Notes: a model not told the origin generated them from the letters alone. A stretch of DNA of 64,000 nt from Ustilaginoidea virens (GCF_000687475.1 NC_057317.1:1240001-1304000), one strand, 5' to 3'; shown: positions 1 through 11,549, counted from the first letter of the stretch. Numbers and translations: made by a program.

Positions 1-2892
1 GGCGCTAGGCCCAATCGGGAGGTCAATGGGCCCCAGCCTTGTTCAGCCCGATGGCTGACAACAATAGGAAACCCCAGCATCAGCACGGCGGGACAATAGC
101 AAAGCCGCATCGACAACCAGACATTGGCATCAACAACAGCCGCAGCTACAACAGCCGCAGCAGCAGCAGCCCGTCGCCATGCTCCGTACGCCAACCTTTC
201 CAGCAATCCTGCAGCGTGCGCGCGCGCAGCATGTGCGCATGACGACGGATGGCGCGGATAGATGGGCTCCTCTCGTCCATCCATATCCTGTTACTCGTCA
301 CGTACGTACTGACTTGCATCATGCCTCCTCGACTCATCTCCAAGCTTATTTGTGAAAAGGAAAAAAAAAGCATGGGCGGAAGAGACACAATCCCCTTTGT
401 CCTGCCCCCTTGCCCTTGTCCCCCGTCGCTTGGACACCACTCCTTCGGTCGTTACATCGGGCTTTCTTCTGTCATGATGCATCACCGGCAGGATGAGCCC
501 AGCATATGTGATATCTCGTCAGGCAACCCTGCTCGCATGCGCACAAAGCAGCGTTGCGTAAATGAAAAGGGTAGGTTGAACACCACGCACCCATTCAATG
601 ACCCAGGCTGAGCGTACAATACGTACTCTGTACTCCGTACTCATACTCATACTCCCATGACGAGTCTGCCGAAACCGATGATCCTGGCTCAGTCAATGGC
701 AACGGCTGCCCCCCCGGGATAATTTCCCTCTGATGACAACTCGCACACATTGTGATCGAGTACTCCGTACTCTTGATGGACGTCGTTACTGGGTCTCCGT
801 CCGTCCTCTTCCGTAGCCACGTCAAGCCCGCCAGCCACGTCAAGTCAGAGATGGGGATGGATTCCGCGCCGCGTCTCGCGGTCCATGGCGGGACCTGACC
901 CGTAGAGCTGGTAAAGCCCACGGGAGAAGTCGATGATCTGGAGCCGAAAAGCATCGGACAGGGGGAAGGGGAGAAAGCCCCCCCCCCAGCCACCTGCAAG
1001 ATTCCGCCATCCCACATTGTGGAGGGAGCTCGAATCATGATTTCCCCAGAGGCCCCCCTCCTCCCCAAAAAGAAATGAAACAAAGAAAAAAAATCGAGAA
1101 TCCCTGTGCTCGTTCGTTACTGGGGACTCGGTGCTCTGCTCCGCCGGCAGACAAAGAGCCGGGGGCAGCCATAGCCAGGTCAGGCGGGCCTTTTGAATGC
1201 TGGCAAGGGCGAGATTTCCTGCATTGACGAGTCGACCCATGCGTCCGAGGCCGTTGTGCAAAGCCCTACTCCGTACTCGCCCATTGTGCTGTTGCACCAA
1301 AATCGAGGCCAGCCCCGGTGCATTGTTTTATTTCGGGCCAATGGCCACCATTGATGATTCAGTCGCGTCCGCAAGCAGGACGCATTCATCTCAGGGGGGG
1401 AGGGACCAAAGGGGTGGTGGATTGGGGGCAAGGGGGCCAATGCCGCGGTGTGCGTTGCAGAATGCCACCAGACGACTTCGGCGGTTACGGAGGGAGGCTA
1501 TCCAGCGGTGATGGAGCTGGACTGATGCTGGGCTGGATGCTGGGCTGGCTGGATGCTGAGCTGGATGCTAGAGTGCATCGTGCATCGTGGACTGGGCGGC
1601 GGGATTCGTACCTCTGCAGCCGGTACTCCGTGGAGCGCGCTTCGTTTCCGACCATTCCAGCCAGGCCATCCCGTATCGACGTCTCGTCCTGTTGTCCTGT
1701 TGTCTTGTAGCTCCGGCACGAATCCCGCAGCCGTTGCGTTGCCTCTCTTCGCAGTCCCCTACACAGACGACGACGGACGACAGACGACGGACGAGGCGGC
1801 CGCAGAAACCAGACGGAGGGGGTGTGTGTGCAGTGTGCAGCGAGCGGGGCCGTAGTGCGCGCTACAATTGACATCAATGCCCATGTACCTAGGTACCTAC
1901 CTACCTTACCTGGCAGGAGCCTCCTACCTCCTTACCTGGCTGGTGGGTGCCTCCTACCTAGGTAGGTACCAGCCCAGCACAAGGAGCAGCAGCTACCCGT
2001 GTCGATGATGCAGGTGCCAGCCCGCGCCCCCGCGTGTGACCCGACCACCCTGCCCAGACGCCAGCACCAGACAGACTTCAACAAGCATCACAAATCGAAA
2101 AAAAAATCGAATCGACAAACCCAAAGCATTGGCAATATATATACCGACAAGACAAGCACCTGCAGCGTACTATCCATCCGACGTACGTTTCTCGACCAGA
2201 GCTCCCGGCACACCGAGCAACCCAGACAAGCTAGCTCTCTGTTCCCCTCCTTCCCCCCCCCAAAAAAAAGGAAAACATAAAACAAAAAAAAAAAACCAAC
2301 CACCCATCACCATCGCGACAACCGCCTCCGGGCGCCTGTTGTGCTCTGCTCATACGCGGATAGACGCAAGGCGCAGGGAGAAGCGGGGGACGAGCTGGCA
2401 TCCCTGTGTCGACAGTCTGGTCCAGTCAGATCGGCACGCTGGCGAGGCAGGCTCTCGCATCTGGCTGAGCACACCCTCATTGAGCAGGAAAAGCCCCCCG
2501 AGGCCGCCACAAAGAAAGTTGACCTCCCAAGGAAACAAGCAAGAGGGAAAAAAAAAAGAAGAAAAAAAAAAACAGCGTGATCGGGTGGGCGTAAAACCTC
2601 CCGGGCACACCGGCGGAGAAAATCTCCGTCCCTGGTCGGCTTGCGCAGCTGGGTATTTATATATTCCATCTTGCAGCTATTTCCCAGCACGGCATTGACT
2701 GCCAGTCGCTTCCGCCGCCGGGGTTTCTCTCAACGACCTTGACTATACAGAAGTCTGACTACCCAAGTCAAGTCGTGCTGTTCCACTCGGCTTCTCACTA
2801 CACATATACATATATTTATTTATATACATATATACTATCCTGACCGAAGCACAAGTCGGGTCGCGACTCCCCGGTGCGCCATCACCATCACC
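1..2892. other. Intergenic region, no supported gene
   Basis: I see no coding region with convincing protein character. The open frames here are short, overlap on both strands, and are dominated by low-complexity runs (His/Gln/Ser, Lys, Arg). The stretch holds several copies of the motif TACTCCGTAC (631-640, 761-770, 1267-1276, and a partial copy near 1623), an array of overlapping GGTACCTA/CCTACC words at about 1884-1970, and long A runs between 2096 and 2575. The last few hundred bases are probably promoter and 5' leader of the gene starting at 2893. Confidence 0.6.
2802..2840 (+). promoter_or_regulatory. AT-rich TATA-like tract upstream of the 2893 gene
   Basis: An isolated run of alternating TATATA/TATTTAT sequence sits 55-90 bp upstream of the chosen ATG in otherwise GC-rich DNA. 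It is the only TATA-like block close to this gene and is a reasonable core-promoter candidate. The transcription start is not visible. Confidence 0.3.
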
Positions 2893-3552
2893 ATGGATAC
2901 TGCGTCCCTCGCTCCCCTCGACATCCAGGGCATGCTTTCCAAAGACGCCGCCGCTGCTCAGCCTTCTCCTCCTCCGGCATACTCTCCTCACCCGCGCGTC
3001 AACCTGCCAGCCGCCGCCGCCGCCGCCGCCGCCGCAAGACCGTCGCAACACATGGCCTCCCTGCTGCACCAACCCGTCTTGATGGACCGCGCGCCTTTTG
3101 CCTCGCTCATCCCCCCCATCCCCGCCCCCTCAGACGCGGACGAGGACGACGGCGACTCGGACCAGGGCCAGTCCCCCATCTGCTTGCGCATCAACACCTC
3201 GGTCAAAATCTCGAGCAACCACAACCTCGTCTGCATCAACGACACCCCCGCCGACCACGCCAACGCCATTGCCCGCGCCGTCGTCAACGCCATTCAGGAG
3301 AACAGCTCCGGCCACTGCGGCATCCCCATGGTCGACGAAGACGGCCGGCCGCGTCCCGTCAACATCAAGGTCGATGCTGGCCTCGAGGTCCAAGGAGCCG
3401 GCAACATTGTCGGCAACGAAAACGTCATCAACCAAGTCCTCGCCAGGCAATGGAATCGGCTGCGGCGGCAGAGGGACGAGCCGGAGCTTCACGATCACGG
3501 TCACGGTCATGATGCACATCCGCCCAGCCCTCCGAAACGCCCGAGGTCCTAG
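2893..3552 (+). CDS. Conserved fungal hypothetical protein, small, C-terminal basic tail
   Basis: This is an intronless frame of 219 residues. The ATG lies in a good eukaryotic context (CACCATGG). The N-terminal third is Pro/Ala-rich and includes a poly-Ala run (about residues 40-48) encoded by a GCC repeat. A short acidic stretch (DADEDDGDSD) follows near residue 80. From about residue 95 to 195 the sequence is ordinary folded-type protein, beginning ICLRINTSVKISSNHN and rich in Asn, Val and Ile. The tail has a His/Gly/Asp run (HDHGHGHDAH) and ends PPKRPRS, which could act as a nuclear localisation signal. I recognise the central block only as something seen in uncharacterised proteins of related fungi and know of no assigned function. 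Codon use is strongly C-ending, as in the neighbouring genes. Confidence 0.8.
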   Translation: MDTASLAPLDIQGMLSKDAAAAQPSPPPAYSPHPRVNLPAAAAAAAAARPSQHMASLLHQPVLMDRAPFASLIPPIPAPSDADEDDGDSDQGQSPICLRINTSVKISSNHNLVCINDTPADHANAIARAVVNAIQENSSGHCGIPMVDEDGRPRPVNIKVDAGLEVQGAGNIVGNENVINQVLARQWNRLRRQRDEPELHDHGHGHDAHPPSPPKRPRS

Positions 3553-4780
3553 TCCAAAATGCCAGCCAATCCAATCCGCCTTTTGATGCATCCCGGCGCT
3601 CTCCCCTCGCCTGGCCTTCTTCATCAATGCCTGCTCTGTCGGACATTTCTGTTGTCCGCGTCACCTGTCAATACTGTCGTTCCATTTCTTTTTTCTTTCT
3701 TTCTCCTTCTCCCCGGTCAATAAAAATCCGTGCAGATTTATGCTTTTGGAGTGTTGGGATACCCCTTTTGGCCGCGCTGCTGGAGCCAGCATACATGTCT
3801 TTAGCTTTCATCCTGTTTGGTTCACATTTCTGCTGCGTCTCGACGCCGCATGCTATGTCTTTCGGTTTTGATCTATCGCTGTTCTGCATCTCTTCTTCCT
3901 CATATTTTTTTTTTCGCCCCAGGAAACCTGTGAAATTTGCGTCAACATCTAAAAAATCAAATGTTTCATGTAATGACTCGTCATCACATCATCGTCATCC
4001 TACTCTAGCAGACGCCGAGGAAGTTGCTGAAACCGCTGCACGCCATTCATCCATCTGCAGGTCGTCTAACCAACCACCCGTGCGTGACCCTCTCCAACGC
4101 GCTGCCTAGCCAACAGACAAGGTTGCGTTGCCGAGACAGCTTCCGCTGCATTGATGCAGCGCTGGTGGCCCTGCCAAAAGTACACGTATTCTTTTGATAG
4201 ATGACTTGTCGCTACTCGGCACCCTCTGGCTGATGTCCAACTCTTGCCAGCGTACACGTACGGAGTACGCCGTAGATGTTGGCTCAAAGCAGCAGCTGAT
4301 ATTCCGCTTTTCGCGGCAAAAGCCTCAGCAGCTGGTTGAGGCGCAGCATGTACACATACCATGCTCCCTTGCCTTCCAAATGTCGCCTGCCACCCGTCAG
4401 CAAGCCTTTTTGCTTTTTCTCGACGCTGCCTGAGCTCCCCTCCCCACTCGCCCAAGTTCCAACTTGGCCCTTGTTCTCTTCTGGGGATCCACTCACTTCC
4501 GGATCCAAGTTGCGGAGGGATATGGGCCAAAGGCTCAAGCCAAAGAAAAAAAGAAGCCGTCATTCTTTGCTCTTCTCCTCGTCTCTTTCCTTCGTGGTGC
4601 TGAAACCATTCCCTCATGAGTGAACCGACTTGACCCCTGGCAGATTCCTTGCATCGTCGCGCCATTTCCTCCCTCCCAAACCTGCCGATTTTCTTTTGGT
4701 CTGCCGGCTAATCGGTACCTGGCCGAATGCTTCATTGCCTCACCTGCCGTCGCAGTCGAGACTCGGAGGCGCCTGCGACA
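3553..4780. other. Intergenic region between the 2893 and 4781 genes
   Basis: About 1.2 kb with no supported gene. It holds the 3' end of the upstream transcript (an AATAAAAAT-like polyadenylation word lies near 3719), pyrimidine-rich tracts, and one copy of GTACGGAGTAC at 4258-4268. The final 200 bp are presumably the leader of the PLC-like gene. Confidence 0.55.
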
Positions 4781-6199
4781 ATGGCGCCCTTTGCCATCCG
4801 CAACCTCACAACTCATCCAATCGATCTCGTCCATGTCGAGAGATTCGAGGCCGAGAAGATGAAGCAGGCAAGAAACGGCCTGTCAAACGTGACGACTGCC
4901 ATTACAGGTTTCCTGAATGCCACCGAGACAATCAAGCACCAGTTCCATCCCAGAGGCGACTCCATCAGGAACGATGACGTTTCCGTTCGTGTCGAGCCTT
5001 TCCAGATACGACCGACCGACATCCAGGCTGCTGATCCGGGAAAAGAGATTGTGCGATTGACCTTTGAAACTGAACAGCATCGGTATCAAACGGATGTTCC
5101 GAGCCCTAGCTCCAAATCGGCCGTCATGAAGAAGCTGGACGACGGGCCTCACGAGCTGACGGTTGTGTATATTCCCACGGACCCTTTGATCGCCATCTTC
5201 TCGTCCGCAAAACTAAATGCATGGATGGGTGAGCTGGACGACGAGTGGCCGCTCAGCGTCCTCTCCATCCCCGGCACTCACAACTCTCCCACTTGCCATA
5301 CCGCGCTGCCCTCGGTGCGTTGCCAGGCCGTCGGTGTTCCCCAACAACTGCGCAACGGCGTCCGTTTCCTTGACGTCCGCGTCTCGGCCAGTAAAGACGA
5401 CGACGTCCTCACCCTTGTGCACAGCGCGTTCCCCATCTCGCTCACCGGCAGCAAGTATTTTGCGGATATGCTCCATGACATTTACAGCTTCTTGGAAGAG
5501 AACCCTAGCGAGGCGATTATAATGAGCGTCAAGCGAGAAGGCACAGGCAAGGCCAGTGACGGGCAGATGGCAAGGTACCTCAAGCACGGCTACCTTGACA
5601 AACAACAAGACCGCTGGTGGGTAGAACCCAAGTTCCCCACCTTGGGTCAAGCTCGTGGTAAGATCGTCCTGGTCCGTCGATTTGGTCTTGAAGACGAAAT
5701 GGCAGAGCATGGTTACGGCATCGACGCTCATGAATGGCCCGACAACTGCGAGGATGGTGTCGGCGGAAGCGGCGCATTCCGTATCCAGGATTTTTACGAA
5801 ATCAGCGAGAGTCAGAATATTGAAAAGAAGATCGAGTACAGCCACGGGCAACTAGAGCGGGCTGCTGAGCAGGCCTTTGCCCTGGCCGGAATGCCAAACT
5901 ACAATGCCGAAGCTCATCCGCCCCCCTTCTTCATCAACTTCCTCAGCGCCAGCAATTTTTTCAACGCCACCTGCTGGCCGGAGCGAATCGCCGCCAAGGT
6001 CAATCCTGCCATCATTGAATATCTTTGCGGATCGCATGGCGAAGAGGGAAAAGGCCGCCAACAACTCAAGATTGGCACTGCTGGAACTGGCATTGTCATT
6101 ACTGACTGGGTTGGCGCCAACGACGACTGGGATCTTATCCGTTGTATCGTGGGCATGAATGCGCGTCTTCAAATGCAACCACAAAAAGGAGAGCTATAA
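4781..6199 (+). CDS. PI-PLC X-type phosphodiesterase-like protein
   Basis: This is a single exon of 472 residues. I chose the ATG at 4781 (MAPFAIRN). The in-frame ATG at 4727 would add 18 residues with no conserved look. After an N-terminal domain of about 145 residues comes a phosphatidylinositol phospholipase C X-type barrel: the block ending SIPGTHNSPT gives the first catalytic His (about residue 167), FLDVRV supplies the Asp near 198, and LVHSAFP supplies the second His near 214. The remainder (VRRFG, FYEISES, FFINFLSAS, GTGIVITDWVG) fits the bacterial-type, single-domain PI-PLC group widespread in fungi. No signal peptide or EF-hand/C2/Y domain is visible, so it is not a classical eukaryotic PLC. 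Substrate is unknown. Hydrolysis of phosphoinositide or a GPI-like headgroup is the family expectation only. Confidence 0.88.
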   Translation: MAPFAIRNLTTHPIDLVHVERFEAEKMKQARNGLSNVTTAITGFLNATETIKHQFHPRGDSIRNDDVSVRVEPFQIRPTDIQAADPGKEIVRLTFETEQHRYQTDVPSPSSKSAVMKKLDDGPHELTVVYIPTDPLIAIFSSAKLNAWMGELDDEWPLSVLSIPGTHNSPTCHTALPSVRCQAVGVPQQLRNGVRFLDVRVSASKDDDVLTLVHSAFPISLTGSKYFADMLHDIYSFLEENPSEAIIMSVKREGTGKASDGQMARYLKHGYLDKQQDRWWVEPKFPTLGQARGKIVLVRRFGLEDEMAEHGYGIDAHEWPDNCEDGVGGSGAFRIQDFYEISESQNIEKKIEYSHGQLERAAEQAFALAGMPNYNAEAHPPPFFINFLSASNFFNATCWPERIAAKVNPAIIEYLCGSHGEEGKGRQQLKIGTAGTGIVITDWVGANDDWDLIRCIVGMNARLQMQPQKGEL

Positions 6200-7945
6200 T
6201 ATCCAGTTTTATATGGAGAAAATATATTGCGGCGGTAATTCTCATGCATCCTTAAATAAGAAAAACATGTTCAAAGACCTAGATCGGTAACGGTGTCCTT
6301 CATCTATATTTCTACGAAGTGAGCATCTGCAAATCGTGGGGTTTGCTGGCACCTGTTTGTTCGTCGGTGTTAGCTGTGCCTCCAAAGCAAATGGCTGAAG
6401 TTGTCAAAGAAAGTATTTGGGCCAGTTCAGTTCTCCAAGGTGAAACAGGAAAGACGTTCATCACGATGAACTCAGCTAGAGCTAATATCTAAAAATCATC
6501 CCGATGGCGAGAGTTGCACACAGAAAGAAAATTTGCAAATGTGCTTACCAGGAGTAACATGCAGTCTCAGTACTGATTCAAATCAACAGACCTATTTTGA
6601 GGCGATCATCAGTCAAGGTTCGAAAATCCGAGACACGGGCATTTTCCCCCCCCAAAAAATAATCTGAATCAAGTTAGTGTGATAGGCCTCGAATATATTT
6701 CCTCACATCAATATAACCTCACTTACCAAAGACATCAGAAATTGCAATTGTGTTCATGTTCCACTGATCAATAAATTGATAGCGAATCAAACAGTGTGAA
6801 TACTATAGTGATCTCATCACAGTCGTCGACATGTTCAACAAAACTTTGTATTTACCTATTTCCACAAATGAGTTAGAATTGAAAGCCAGGAGCATGCTTG
6901 ACGCGCCAGCAAGTAAAACGCCGCTATCAGGTGACGAAGTGTCATCCAGAGGCCCTGCCAATCTTGCACCACAAGGGTTGTACGACCTTGCTTTCAAGGA
7001 TGCAAGTTGGCGAGGCTCATTATGTCCGCCCGTTCGTTCAAATCTTCATCATAAAGCGGCTGCGACTGTGAAACCAAAAAGAGGGGAAATACCTGTCATG
7101 ACACAAATTAGCAACTTCTGGCCAAGCCGTCTCCATGTTTAGAAAGTGAGGTGCGATTGAATGCAGTCAGACAAGGCTGAAACTTATACAACGGTATCCA
7201 CATTATGTATTAAGCATGAGGAATCCCTAAGGCGTCGGTTTGATCATCACGCAAAGGGAAGAAAAACCATGTGAGATGGAGATGAACAAACCTTTTCATC
7301 ATACCGACGTGCCTAGAACCGAGTTCTTTTCCATCAGCAGTAGGGCCTAAGCTTCTGGCTTTGTCAGCACCATTCGTGAGATGTGTGTATAAAAAGCGTA
7401 AATTGATGCTTCCTCAGTGTAATTCTAGAGTAAATAAATCACCACGGTGCTTGTCTGCATTGGATTGTTCGTGTAAGGAATTCATCACAGGAGAGTGTAA
7501 AGAAAAAGGAGGTCGGTGCGAATGAGAAAAATTCCGTACCGTAAGTCGTCAGCACCACCATGATTCACGTGGGATTGACGAGCATCTGCTATGCATCCCG
7601 AATTTCATGTGTGGTGTCGTGTAATAAGAGAAGGAAAGTCTGGGAGCTTCAGAAATTTTTTTGTGAGAAAAGTCCTAGTTAAGGTGGAGAAAGCCACTAG
7701 ACCCAAAAGAGATTAGTGACTTCCGCACTTCGCAGCCGGCATCTCATCATGGCATTGTGGCTGTGCATCTGGCCCCTCAGTACTTACTTCCGTACAAACA
7801 CATGCTCAGTGGCGAAACTTGAAGAGTGAATCGGCCAATGTCAGCCCGCTATAAAGCTGGGCCATAAAGTCTGGTCGGCCAACTTCAAGAGGCAGTTGAT
7901 CCTCGTTTGTTCACCACTGGAAACGACCAAGCAGCAACCACCAGC
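6200..7945. other. Intergenic region, 1.7 kb, no gene seen
   Basis: This stretch is AT-richer than the flanking genes and has stops in all frames. Short open frames (for example 6831-7142) lack codon bias or recognisable protein sequence. The last part should contain the promoter of the 7946 gene. No RNA gene or repeat was recognised. Confidence 0.5.
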
Positions 7946-9268
7946 ATGGCGTCCCAAGGGGCAGTATGGGGTCCAGCGGCCCTTCGCCTCTTTCGGGTCG
8001 CTACGACAAAGGCATCCAAAGCCCTTCGCAATAGATTGGCCGATGTTGCAAAACCGTTCCAGGGCCAAGTACAAGCCAGAGGCGGCTGTACTGGCCGCCA
8101 GCCAATCCGTTCAGCAGCTCTCTTCAAACAACATAAACGGACCTCAAGATGGCTTCCAACTGTCCCAGCTCGGTGTATGAACCTTGTTATACGACGATAC
8201 TTCAGGTCAGAGCACACTCTCAACACTCGATTCGACCGATCCAAGCTGCCATCCTCCAACACCTCCCGACGTCTTGCTCAGTTTTCAGGTCGTGCCCCCT
8301 TTGCCAGCACTCTTCGTCCAAACCTGACTGGCGGTGCTATGCCACGAACGGCCGGAGGATACAGCCTGGGCGGGAGCGCTAGATATTTTAGTCACACTCC
8401 TGCAGCTTCAGCTCAGGTGGTTCAGAATGTCTCCCAAGCAGTGAGGGCATTCTTTCTATCGGGCCAAAAGGTCCGGTACAATGGTGCCGGGCCTCATGGA
8501 GAGCACCAATACCGCGCCATTTCCAAAATTGAAGACGAAGTGATGACCAAGCTGTCAAGCTCTCCCCGGCCTGTTCTCGGATCCTTTATCGACTTTCGGA
8601 TTAGTCCTATTATCACGGCTGTAGGCCCTCTAGCTGGTTCTACATCCGCATTCACGTTTCCTGACTTTGATGCTTCACCCGCGACCCGACCCGCCACTCT
8701 CGACATGGCAGGCTTTCTCGACGTCCTTTTTGCCGACTTTCAACGAGGCCTGCATGATTTGGCAAAAACTGAGTCGGATATACGCCGGCTGTCCGCAGTT
8801 GGTGCGCTAAGAATCTCTCTGGAGCGGAGTGACAGAATCCGTGTTCATTTCCCGGGTGTTGGTGCCCTCGCAGTTGAACAACTTTGCGACGAAATAGGCA
8901 TACAGCGCGGTATCGTGGGCCAAGATGCTGGATTTGATGGAAACGTTGGAGCCCACGATGCATTGAAGTTTCCATTCGCGCCTGAATTCGAGCGAACGAC
9001 TAGTCCACCTGACGGAACAGCACGGTCGCTAAAGGGCCGCGAACTCGACTCTGGAGAGACAAGTTCGGAAGATGACCTCTCTTTGCGAGACGTATTTGTC
9101 TATGAATTCCAGTATGAAGACTCGTGGATGTCAGATATGGAGGGGTATGAAAGTATGTCGCCTTCCCCAACCCTCGGAGAGAAACATTATTCGAAGGACT
9201 ATGAGGGCTTTGAAGGTATATATCGGTTCTTGGAGGAGTGCGATCAAGCCAAGGGACGGCTTAGATAG
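7946..9268 (+). CDS. Fungal protein of the family labelled 'casein kinase II beta 2 subunit', function unknown
   Basis: This is an intronless gene of 440 residues from the ATG in CCAGCATGG at 7946. The N-terminal 150 residues are basic and Arg/Ser/Ala-rich with few acidic residues, which would suit a mitochondrial presequence (inference). The core starts near residue 165 with QAVRAFFLSGQKVRYNG and contains GSFIDFRISP, GFLDVLFADF, RRLSAVG and QLCDEIGIQRG. These blocks are familiar from hypocrealean proteins annotated 'casein kinase II beta 2 subunit'. That name looks unsafe: the Cys4 zinc-binding domain that defines CK2 beta is absent. The C-terminal 100 residues are acidic and Ser/Tyr-rich. 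I recognise the family but not its function. Confidence 0.75.
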   Translation: MASQGAVWGPAALRLFRVATTKASKALRNRLADVAKPFQGQVQARGGCTGRQPIRSAALFKQHKRTSRWLPTVPARCMNLVIRRYFRSEHTLNTRFDRSKLPSSNTSRRLAQFSGRAPFASTLRPNLTGGAMPRTAGGYSLGGSARYFSHTPAASAQVVQNVSQAVRAFFLSGQKVRYNGAGPHGEHQYRAISKIEDEVMTKLSSSPRPVLGSFIDFRISPIITAVGPLAGSTSAFTFPDFDASPATRPATLDMAGFLDVLFADFQRGLHDLAKTESDIRRLSAVGALRISLERSDRIRVHFPGVGALAVEQLCDEIGIQRGIVGQDAGFDGNVGAHDALKFPFAPEFERTTSPPDGTARSLKGRELDSGETSSEDDLSLRDVFVYEFQYEDSWMSDMEGYESMSPSPTLGEKHYSKDYEGFEGIYRFLEECDQAKGRLR

Positions 9269-10102
9269 GCAGCAAAGGCTCATGTCATTGTGCGGCGTCG
9301 GGATTTGCCGCACCTTGGAAGGTTAACAGGCTATCCTTGAGATGGCTGTTCTCTCTCTCTCTCTCTCCTCTAGCCCTTGCCTTTCATTTAGCGGAAGGAT
9401 TTCACGCTCCGTGTTGCGGTACACTACAAGCCTCTTCAGGCGAGCTAGATATGAGTATCTCATGAAGTAATTTACTGGGTTTGAGAAGGCGTCAATTCTT
9501 ACGTGCATGTTCCCACAGCCGACTTCAACAAACAAGCCTCTCGAATCATTGTGGCAGTTCATTGCATTGACGGTTGAGCCGCTGCTGGACCTCGAGGCAC
9601 ACTAACCGGCGGCCTTGAGATGAGACAGTTCGTTTGGGTGGAAAGGTGCTGCAAAAATATGCCAAACGAGATCAGTTCGGCACACATTATGTCGCAATAG
9701 AGATTCGAGGGTGGTGGCATGATGCAATGTTCCAGACGAAGAGATTTGATGATGGCAAGTACCTGCTGCTGCTAGCCTGGCCGTTATTCAGTACAAACAT
9801 TTAAACCTTCACAGATTCGTCATTCAGTGCCAGGCAGGGGCAAAAAGCGGGGGCTGAGACCTCGTACGTCCTGTTGCAGGTGGGGTTACCAGCCGGAGAG
9901 CAATTAGCCGCCTGGGAGGCAGAATCAAGACGCAGATGCCTCGGCTCCCGCAGAATTAACCCGATAATGCCGGCCGGCACAGCCCAGCTATATCCTCAGA
10001 GCGCCATCCTGCTGGAGCAGAGTCTGCCGTCTATTGCGACTTGAGCCTCGCCCCAGTCGTCGGCAATAAGCAAAGTAACTCAAGGACAAGACAGCAGTCA
10101 TC
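9269..10102. other. Intergenic region with the presumed hydratase-gene promoter
   Basis: About 830 bp without a supported gene. A (CT)n run lies at about 9350-9367 just after the upstream gene. The downstream part is GC-richer and should include the leader of the enoyl-CoA hydratase gene. Confidence 0.5.
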
Positions 10103-11205
10103 ATGTCGGGTCCCGGTGTCGGTTTCGAGTACCCCCCGCAAGAGGTCTCGTGGCTAAAGCGAGATGTTCTCTTGTTTGCCAACAGCATCGGCTGTACCGC
10201 AGACGAGCTTCATTATCTCTATGTACGGGCCGGCCCGCATGGACGTGAATGTTCTTACTCAAAAGAAATCGGGGATCTTGAGGATGGCTAATACGATTCG
10301 ATAGGAGCTTCACCCCAAATTCGCCGCCTTCCCTACGTATCCCATCGTTCTGAGTACGCCCCGTTGCCAAACTCTCGCATAACCAACTTATTATGACTGT
10401 GACGTGACGTTGGGACGCTGACGTGTGCCTCTCAAATGCAGGCTTCAAGGGAGCGACGCAGGAAGTCGTTGACTTCTATGCCTCGTCCAAGGCTGTCAAG
10501 ATTCCCAGCGTCCCCGAATTCGACTACCGCCGCGTAGTTGATGGCCAGCGAAAGATTGAGTTCCTCAAGGCCATCCCCACCTCGTCCCAAGGCAGAAAAT
10601 TCGAATCTAGAACCAAGGTTCTGGGTGTCTACGACAAGGGCCGACCCGGCTCCGTCCTCGAGGTCGAGACTGACCTTGTCGACGCGGCCACCGACGAGGT
10701 CTACACCCGAGTCACCTCAAGCTCATTCTTCGTCGGCCAGGGTAACTGGCACGGCCCCAAAGGGCCGGCTACCAAGAACTTCCCCCCTCCCAAAGACAAG
10801 CAGCCCGATGCCGTGCTGGAGCATCAGACCTCTAACGAGTCCGCTCTGCTGTACCGCCTGAACGGCGACTATAACCCTCTGCATGCCACACCCGAGCCGG
10901 GTCAGAAGATGGGCTTTGGCGGCGCCATTCTGCACGGTCTGTACTCCTGGAACACAACTGCGCACCTGATTCTCAAGACTTTTGGCGGCAGCGACCCGGC
11001 CAATATCAAGGAGTACCAGGCTCGCTTCGCCAGCCCCGTCAAGCCGGGCGACAAGCTTGTCACGCGAGTGTGGCGCACGGGCGAAAAGCAGGCCGGCTTT
11101 GAGGAGATTCGCTTCGTGACCGAAGTCGCGGGCGGCAAGGTGTGCTTGAGCAACGGTCGCGCTCTTGTCAAGGTGGTTGCTGGTGGTGCTCCAAGCAAGC
11201 TATGA
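10103..11205 (+). CDS. Peroxisomal MaoC-type 2-enoyl-CoA hydratase (dehydratase), PTS1
   Basis: There are three exons: 10103-10222, 10305-10353 and 10442-11205. The introns (82 and 88 bp) have GT-AG ends and CTAAT/CTGAC branch-like words. The joined frame encodes 310 residues, and the reading crosses both junctions smoothly (HYLY/ELHPKF and PIVL/SFKGAT). The N-terminal half has the inactive hot-dog fold typical of hydratase 2 proteins. The C-terminal half carries the hydratase-2 signature YRLNGDYNPLHA, with the catalytic Asp and His, followed by GGAILHGLYSW. The protein ends APSKL, a canonical type 1 peroxisomal targeting signal. It should hydrate trans-2-enoyl-CoA to (R)-3-hydroxyacyl-CoA in peroxisomal beta-oxidation, the same activity as the C-terminal part of the multifunctional FOX2 enzyme, here as a stand-alone protein. 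Confidence 0.92.
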
Positions 11206-11549
11206 AGCGGGACGACGGGTTGGGGACAGATGCAAAACGGGAAAAAAAAAAACTACGTAGCTCGTGAACTTTGTATGATGAAAAGCAGCTTGTATCGAAA
11301 ATAAGCCAAGACTGGAAAAAGACGAAACGTGCCGCTGAATCGAACGATTGCATTGATTGGATTGATTGACTGCGTGATTGGAACCTCCCTCAGCAGATCC
11401 AGATTCTGCAAGCATCGACCCCGATTCACCACCCCCACAAGACCGCGAGGCCCTCAACGCTCAAAGACAGACAAAGACAGGCACGGTCCCTCGCGCTTCT
11501 TTCTGAGCTCTCGGGTTGAACTTTTCGAGTTGGCGAGTGCTCATCAAGC
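11206..11549. other. Short spacer between the hydratase and TBCE genes
   Basis: This 344 bp spacer contains the 3' end of the hydratase transcript and the presumed promoter and leader of the next gene. An A10 run lies at about 11242-11251 and repeated GATTG words at 11344-11380. No other feature was seen. Confidence 0.5.

Noticed and set aside
595..1300. Overlapping minus-strand open frames near the left edge
   Set aside because: They are low-complexity, overlap each other in different frames, and show no conserved motifs. Open frames of this kind are expected by chance in GC-rich DNA.
2036..2698. Lys/Pro-rich + strand frame upstream of the 2893 gene
   Set aside because: The composition follows A-rich tracts and there is no protein-like pattern or good start context. 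Treated as leader or spacer.
7946..9268. Assigning CK2 beta regulatory function
   Set aside because: The family label exists, but the defining zinc-binding motif is not present in the sequence.
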